A stretch of 64,000 nucleotides of DNA from Bacteroidia bacterium (lineage in GTDB: Bacteria > Bacteroidota > Bacteroidia > Flavobacteriales > Flavobacteriaceae). The stretch covers positions 116,981 to 180,980 of the forward strand of contig JAUIAY010000004.1 in NCBI GenBank assembly GCA_030425285.1. Direction: 5' to 3'. The notes beneath the pieces are model-generated. The model saw only the letters and a list, made by a program, of their open reading frames with translations, was not told the origin of the DNA and searched no databases. The number at the start of each line of letters is the position of its first letter. Position 1 is the stretch's first letter. This document shows positions 59,619-64,000 of this stretch, in pieces. Position numbers and translations under genes: made by a program.

Positions 59619-61532
59619 TTATTGATTATCGCTCAATATGATAAATTTAGAGCGTCTATTGGCTTGGTGTTGCTCTTCGGTACATGGTACGCGATTAGAA
59701 CATCCATTGACTAATTGTGTTTCGCCATAACCTATAGCACTTTCTATGCGGTTTTCTTCAATACCTCTAGAGTATAAGTACTTTTGGGTTGATTTGGCAC
59801 GTCGGTCAGAGAGCTTCATGTTATAACGATCACTACCGCGACTATCCGTATGCGATTCGATTTTAATCACCATATTAGGGTGCGCTCGCATAACAGACAC
59901 AATGTTTTCTAACTCATAGGCTGCGTCAGGTCTAATATTCCATTTATCGAAGTCAAAGAATATAGGGTTAATCACTATTTCTCCGTCTCTAATTAATGGT
60001 ACTAGATTAAGATTGACTTCATTTTCATCACCATTGATGTTAGATGTAGTAATCTCTTTTTTGTCGTCTTTGTAATCATCCATGATACCCAGTATGGTAT
60101 ATTTTTGATCACAATCGGCTTCTATTTCGTATTCGCCTTTTTCATTGGTAATGGTTTCGGCTACAATCTTACCAGATTCGTCAATCAGTTGTACTTTGGC
60201 ACCAACCAATGGCGTTAATTTTAAACTATCTCTAACAACACCTTTAATAAGTTGTTTACAAGGCATTTCCTTAAGACTGTAAATATCGTCACCACCTTTA
60301 CCACCTGGTCTATTAGAAGAGAAGTACCCTTCCTTGGTGTCGCTATTGATGTAGAAAGCAAAATCGTCATAACCACTATTGTAAGGAGCTCCCAAGTTTA
60401 CTGGTTCTGAAGCATCTCCCTTAAGGGTATTGGACTTAAAAATATCCAATAAACCAAGGTTTAAGAATCCATCAGAAGAGAAATAGAGTGTGCTGTCTTT
60501 AGCAATAAAAGGGAACATTTCACGACCTTCGGTATTTACAGCTTCACCTAAATTTTCAGGTGTACCATAGCTATCGTCATCTATAGACACCTTGTAAATA
60601 TCTGTTTGACCAAAACCACCTTCGCGATCGGAAACGAAATAAAGGGTTTTATTATCTGGACTCAATGCTGGGTGACCAGTAGAGTAGACGTCATCGTTAA
60701 ACGGTAATTCTACACTTTCGCCCCAACCTTCATCGGTTTTTTGAGCTTTATAGATTTTTAGGTGAGAGGTTCCTTTTTTGTCATAACGCGGTTTGTTGCG
60801 TTTGTCAACGTTGTCTCTGGTAAAGTACATCGTGTTACCATCATTAGTGATGCAAACACTTGCTTCGTGAATATCGTCACGCTTCACTTCATCAAATTCA
60901 ACTCCGGCAACACCGCCAAGTTCATATTTGTTTTCTTCATCATTACTTATTTCCCCAGAATAGATATCTAAATACGGTTCTCCATTCCACTTGTAAATAT
61001 CATTTTCAGTATTTCTAGCCGAGGCAAAGTATAAGGTGTTTTCGAAAACAAAACCACCAAAATCAGAATAGCTAGAGTTGGCATCCAAATTTTTGGTTTC
61101 AACCACAATACCTTTTTGGGATTCTAATTTTTCGTAAAGGCCAATATTACTTTCATCAAATTCCTTGGCACGACGGTCGTCATTCTGTAACTCTTTAAAA
61201 GTTTCCATCCAAGTATTGGCTTCCTCATAGTTACCTAAACTACGTTGTGATTGAATGTATTTATAAATGTATTCAGGATTTACATTATCATACTTGCGTA
61301 AGGCTAAATTGTACCATTTAGCGGCTTGCTGGGTTAACGAATTGTTGTAGTAGCAATCTCCTAGTCTGGTTAAAACATGTTCGGAACTATCACCTCTGGT
61401 CACAGCTTCTTCATACAACTCGGCCGCTTTTAGGTAAGCGTAGTTGTCAAAAAACTTGTCAGCTACTTTTTTTTGCGAAAATAGAAAAGTACTACTTAAT
61501 GCAATTATTGTGAATATTACTTTAGTTTTCAT
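59619..61532 (-). CDS. OmpA family protein with PD40-type beta-propeller (T9SS/gliding-associated)
   Basis: A protein of 637 residues. Signal peptide near residue 19, TPR-like N-terminus (about 25-130), PD40/WD40-like propeller repeats (YFTRDNVDKRNKPRYDKKGT, ALSPDNKTLYFVSDREGGFG, FFSSDGFLNLG-type, GYFSSNRPGGKGGDDIYSL). A CarboxypepD-reg-like domain (LIKGVVRDSLKLTPLVGAKV) follows, then a C-terminal OmpA peptidoglycan-binding domain (IESHTDSRGSDRYNMKLSDR). This architecture, last in an operon with PorP/SprF and a type-B-sorted protein, links outer membrane and cell wall in T9SS. Confidence 0.9.
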   Translation of the reverse strand: MKTKVIFTIIALSSTFLFSQKKVADKFFDNYAYLKAAELYEEAVTRGDSSEHVLTRLGDCYYNNSLTQQAAKWYNLALRKYDNVNPEYIYKYIQSQRSLGNYEEANTWMETFKELQNDDRRAKEFDESNIGLYEKLESQKGIVVETKNLDANSSYSDFGGFVFENTLYFASARNTENDIYKWNGEPYLDIYSGEISNDEENKYELGGVAGVEFDEVKRDDIHEASVCITNDGNTMYFTRDNVDKRNKPRYDKKGTSHLKIYKAQKTDEGWGESVELPFNDDVYSTGHPALSPDNKTLYFVSDREGGFGQTDIYKVSIDDDSYGTPENLGEAVNTEGREMFPFIAKDSTLYFSSDGFLNLGLLDIFKSNTLKGDASEPVNLGAPYNSGYDDFAFYINSDTKEGYFSSNRPGGKGGDDIYSLKEMPCKQLIKGVVRDSLKLTPLVGAKVQLIDESGKIVAETITNEKGEYEIEADCDQKYTILGIMDDYKDDKKEITTSNINGDENEVNLNLVPLIRDGEIVINPIFFDFDKWNIRPDAAYELENIVSVMRAHPNMVIKIESHTDSRGSDRYNMKLSDRRAKSTQKYLYSRGIEENRIESAIGYGETQLVNGCSNRVPCTEEQHQANRRSKFIILSDNQ

Positions 61533-61544
61533 ACGATTTTATTT

Positions 61545-62474
61545 TTAGAAATATCTAGGTGATTTAATTCGCTTTGTTTTAAATAATTCAAACATTACTA
61601 AAACTTCATGTGTTCCGCCAGTGTAAGAATTTAAATCCGATAAAGGATATTCATACGAGTATCCAACACGTAGTTGTTTTGACACCTGGAAATCGGCTAT
61701 ACCAGCTAAAGCTGAAGTATTTTGATCAATTCTATAGCCACCACCAAACCAGAACTTTTCATAGAATAAGAAGTTGGCAGTGATGTCAAATGATAATGGC
61801 GCGCCATTAGTTGCTTTAAGCAAAAAGGCAGGCTTTAATTTGGTGTTTTCACTTAAGTCAAACACGTAACCACCAGTAAAGTAATAACTCACACGTTCCA
61901 GTGCTTCGTATTCTTGACCATCAGGCGATTCGGTACTATAGTCGTTGTTTAAAATTCTAGGTGTTGAAAGCCCTAAATACCAACGTTGACTGTGCCAGTA
62001 AACACCAGCACCAATGTTAAAATTCATTCTATCTTCAACTCCAAAAACCGTTGGGTCTTGACCAGTTGGGTCAACATTGGCTCTGTCTAAACTATAACTG
62101 GTTAGACCAGCTTTAAGACCAAGGGCCAATTCGGTTTTTTGTCCAGTTTTAATAGTATAAGAGAAATCACCATAGAAATAGTTAAATCGCTCATCACCAA
62201 GTTTATCATTAATGAATGATGCTCCTAAACCAATCTTGTCATTTCGTAAAGGCGAATGAACAGATAAGGTTTGGGTTATTGGACCACCATCAAAGCCAAC
62301 CCATTGACTTCTATGTAGACCAACTACACTTAAGGTCTCTCTACTACCCGCGTAGGCTGGGTTAATAGAGATGGTATTATACATGTATTGAGTGAACTGC
62401 GGTAACTGTTGTGCAATTCCAACCGTACAACTTAATAATGCCAATGCAATTATAAAATGTTTCATAAGTTTCAT
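61545..62474 (-). CDS. PorP/SprF family type IX secretion membrane protein
   Basis: A protein of 309 residues. Signal peptide ends near GIAQQ; the mature start LPQFTQYMYNTISINPAYAGSRE is the PorP/SprF signature, followed by SVVGLHRSQWVGFDGGPITQ and a 14-strand-type barrel. These proteins hold type-B-sorted cargo at the cell surface. It lies 12 bp after the cargo gene and 12 bp before the OmpA-like gene, so the three form one functional unit. An internal ATG at 62465 is an alternative start. Confidence 0.92.
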   Translation of the reverse strand: MKLMKHFIIALALLSCTVGIAQQLPQFTQYMYNTISINPAYAGSRETLSVVGLHRSQWVGFDGGPITQTLSVHSPLRNDKIGLGASFINDKLGDERFNYFYGDFSYTIKTGQKTELALGLKAGLTSYSLDRANVDPTGQDPTVFGVEDRMNFNIGAGVYWHSQRWYLGLSTPRILNNDYSTESPDGQEYEALERVSYYFTGGYVFDLSENTKLKPAFLLKATNGAPLSFDITANFLFYEKFWFGGGYRIDQNTSALAGIADFQVSKQLRVGYSYEYPLSDLNSYTGGTHEVLVMFELFKTKRIKSPRYF

Positions 62475-62485
62475 AGGTCTAAGTT

Positions 62486-64000
62486 TTATTTGGTTCCTAC
62501 GTAGAAGTAACCTGTTATAGGTTTCAATCCACTATTTTTTAGATTAATGATATAGTAGTATGTTCCTGTTGGGACTTTATCAGAGTTTCCAAACGAAGAA
62601 CTGTGGGCTGTTCCATTCCAATCGTTTTGGTAGCTGCTTGCTTCATAAATTATAGCTCCCCAACGGTTGAATATTTTAAGATCTATTTCAAAGCCACATT
62701 CTTCAATACCTAATACTTCAAAGTATTCATTCCATTGGTCACCATTAGGTGTCACAGCTGTTGAAACGGTAATATCATCACAAGGCAGTACCACACAATC
62801 ATCGTTGACTGTTATCACAACTTCAGTAGTACTTAAACACCCATTGTCTTCTACTGTATAACTGAATATGTAATCACCAAGTTCAACTTCCAACGGATCA
62901 AAAATGCTTCCGTCTAAAGTGGTGTCTCCAGAAATTACTTCCCATGTACCAGATGTATCACTTCCAGAATAATAATCGAATAGGTCTATTGCTCCATCGT
63001 CAGTACATCTGTCATCTGTTCTGGTAGTTACAAAGTCCTGTAGAGTTACAAATACATTTTGGGTAAAGACTGCTTTAAGGTTACAGTGGTCAATAACATT
63101 CCAAGTCCATACAATTTGGTAATCACTAGGATTGTTAGGATCAAATGTGCTTGTCACTTGTGGATTGTCGCCAATGATTTCAACATTAGTAGAGCACTCA
63201 TCAAATTCAAGAACTGGTGGTTCAGGAATAGCATCACAAGTCACTGTAATATCAGACAAGTCATTTGTTACTGATGGAGGCGTGGTATCTATCACGTTAA
63301 TAGTTTGTGATACACTTATCATGTTTCCACAAGCATCTTCAAAATCCCATGTACGTGTAATGACTACATTACATAAATCAGAATTATCCATAGTCTCAAC
63401 ACCTTGTGAGGTTAATTCACCATCACAGTTATCAGTAGTTGATAAAGGCATCATATCTGGCACATCTACGATACAACTATAAGTTGCATCAGCAGGTACT
63501 TCAGGCATATCTGGCGCAATGGTATCACCAACTGTAATAGTTTGCGTTACTTCAATAGAGTTGTTACAAGCATCAGTAACACTATATGTTCTAGTAATAG
63601 TCTCTGGACAAGATTGACCATCAGAGCTATCACCAACAAATGCAACCACAGGTGTAGAACAGTTATCGGCAGCGTCTGTCACTACTGAAATATCAGCAGC
63701 AGGCACATCATCGATACATTGTACGCTAATCGCTTCAGGGTTAGAAGCCGTAGGTGCAATAGTATCACCAACTGTAATAGTTTGCGTTACTTCAATTGAG
63801 TTGTTACAAGCATCAGTAACACTATATGTTCTAGTAATAGTCTCTGGACAAGATTGACCATCAGAGCTATCACCAACAAATGCAACCACAGGTGTAGAAC
63901 AGTTATCGGCAGCGTCTGTCACTACTGAAATATCAGCAGCAGGTACGTCATCGATACATTGTACGCTAATCGCTTCAGGGTTAGAAGCCGTAGGTGCAAT
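62486..64000 (-). CDS. Giant repetitive surface protein with type B (gliding) sorting domain, 5' end cut
   Basis: The reading frame is open to the right edge, so only the last 504 residues are visible. The N-terminal visible part is 80-residue repeats with ITRTYSVTDACNNSIEVTQT and DGQSCPETI cysteine pairs, of the HYR/Ig-like type. Divergent copies follow. The C-terminus is the T9SS type B domain (CDDITVSTAVTPNGDQWNEY, FNRWGAIIYEASSYQNDWNG, PTGTYYYIINLKNSG, ITGYFYVGTK). Exported by T9SS and probably held by the adjacent PorP/SprF protein. Likely an adhesin. Confidence 0.9.
   Translation of the reverse strand: MAPTASNPEAISVQCIDDVPAADISVVTDAADNCSTPVVAFVGDSSDGQSCPETITRTYSVTDACNNSIEVTQTITVGDTIAPTASNPEAISVQCIDDVPAADISVVTDAADNCSTPVVAFVGDSSDGQSCPETITRTYSVTDACNNSIEVTQTITVGDTIAPDMPEVPADATYSCIVDVPDMMPLSTTDNCDGELTSQGVETMDNSDLCNVVITRTWDFEDACGNMISVSQTINVIDTTPPSVTNDLSDITVTCDAIPEPPVLEFDECSTNVEIIGDNPQVTSTFDPNNPSDYQIVWTWNVIDHCNLKAVFTQNVFVTLQDFVTTRTDDRCTDDGAIDLFDYYSGSDTSGTWEVISGDTTLDGSIFDPLEVELGDYIFSYTVEDNGCLSTTEVVITVNDDCVVLPCDDITVSTAVTPNGDQWNEYFEVLGIEECGFEIDLKIFNRWGAIIYEASSYQNDWNGTAHSSSFGNSDKVPTGTYYYIINLKNSGLKPITGYFYVGTK
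63517..63996 (-). repeat. 240-bp near-identical tandem repeats inside the surface protein gene
   Basis: The unit at 63517-63756 is repeated at 63757-63996 with only a handful of base differences (for example at 63560/63800 and near 63702/63942). One unit codes for 80 residues. The array continues beyond the edge, so copy number is unknown. Confidence 0.88.

Noticed and set aside
62667..63482. Plus-strand open frames of 64 to 116 codons at the right edge
   Set aside because: They are antisense shadows of the repetitive surface protein, which has strong domain support.

Overview
The window is AT-rich chromosomal DNA of a marine-type Flavobacteriaceae bacterium (Bacteroidota). This rests on type IX secretion genes and sorting domains (porQ, PorP/SprF, type A and type B C-terminal domains), TAnnTTTG-type -7 promoter boxes, many lipoproteins with flavobacterial DUFs (DUF6048, DUF6452, head-GIN), and the zapA-6S RNA-rny arrangement. 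The genus cannot be fixed from the sequence alone.

Layout. 1-1891: a minus-strand three-gene cluster coding for a HEPN/MltR-like protein (Rx4H motif), a minimal nucleotidyltransferase (GS...DxD) and a DUF262 protein cut by the window edge. It looks like an uncharacterised toxin-antitoxin or defence operon. 2025-8290: a repeat-rich accessory zone. Three copies of a composite extragenic element (11-bp tandem arrays plus short GTCAT-type palindromes) separate three unrelated-looking serine hydrolase genes and a Crp/Fnr regulator. 8398-9375: a MarR regulator with a cysteine-rich tail and a small thioredoxin, each preceded by a near-identical palindromic operator. 9482-15765: envelope proteins, a TlpA-like reductase, rlmD, rocD and small membrane proteins. 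15821-26906: surface and secreted proteins, an Smr protein, a cysteine desulfurase, a TonB receptor and an M23 peptidase. 27029-30410: a zapB-like gene, zapA, a 6S RNA, rny and xerD. 30621-42515: beta-barrel proteins, aroQ, a sigma factor/MscS cluster, lpdA, a TlpA-like protein, a frameshifted DUF1572 gene, msrB, an M48 peptidase and an MFS transporter. 42562-45516: an ECF sigma/anti-sigma operon with two beta-helix-like surface proteins. 45756-56683: core genes lon, porQ, cmk, rpsA, pyrR, pyrB, rnz, pdxH and a CAP lipoprotein. 56804-59371: a small gene-cassette array. 59619-64000: an operon of an OmpA/PD40 protein, a PorP/SprF protein and a repetitive type-B-sorted surface protein that runs off the right edge.

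The most unusual structure is the array at 57047-59371. Three minus-strand genes (lipoprotein, SUFU-domain protein, DUF2971 protein) each fill a unit bounded by matched GTTNNNN ... NNNNAAC boxes. The linkers between units fold into long hairpins with co-varying arms and constant 6-nt and 3-nt spacers. This is the logic of integron attC sites, but with a non-canonical core and no integrase in view. The second most interesting object is the HEPN/nucleotidyltransferase/DUF262 operon at the left edge.
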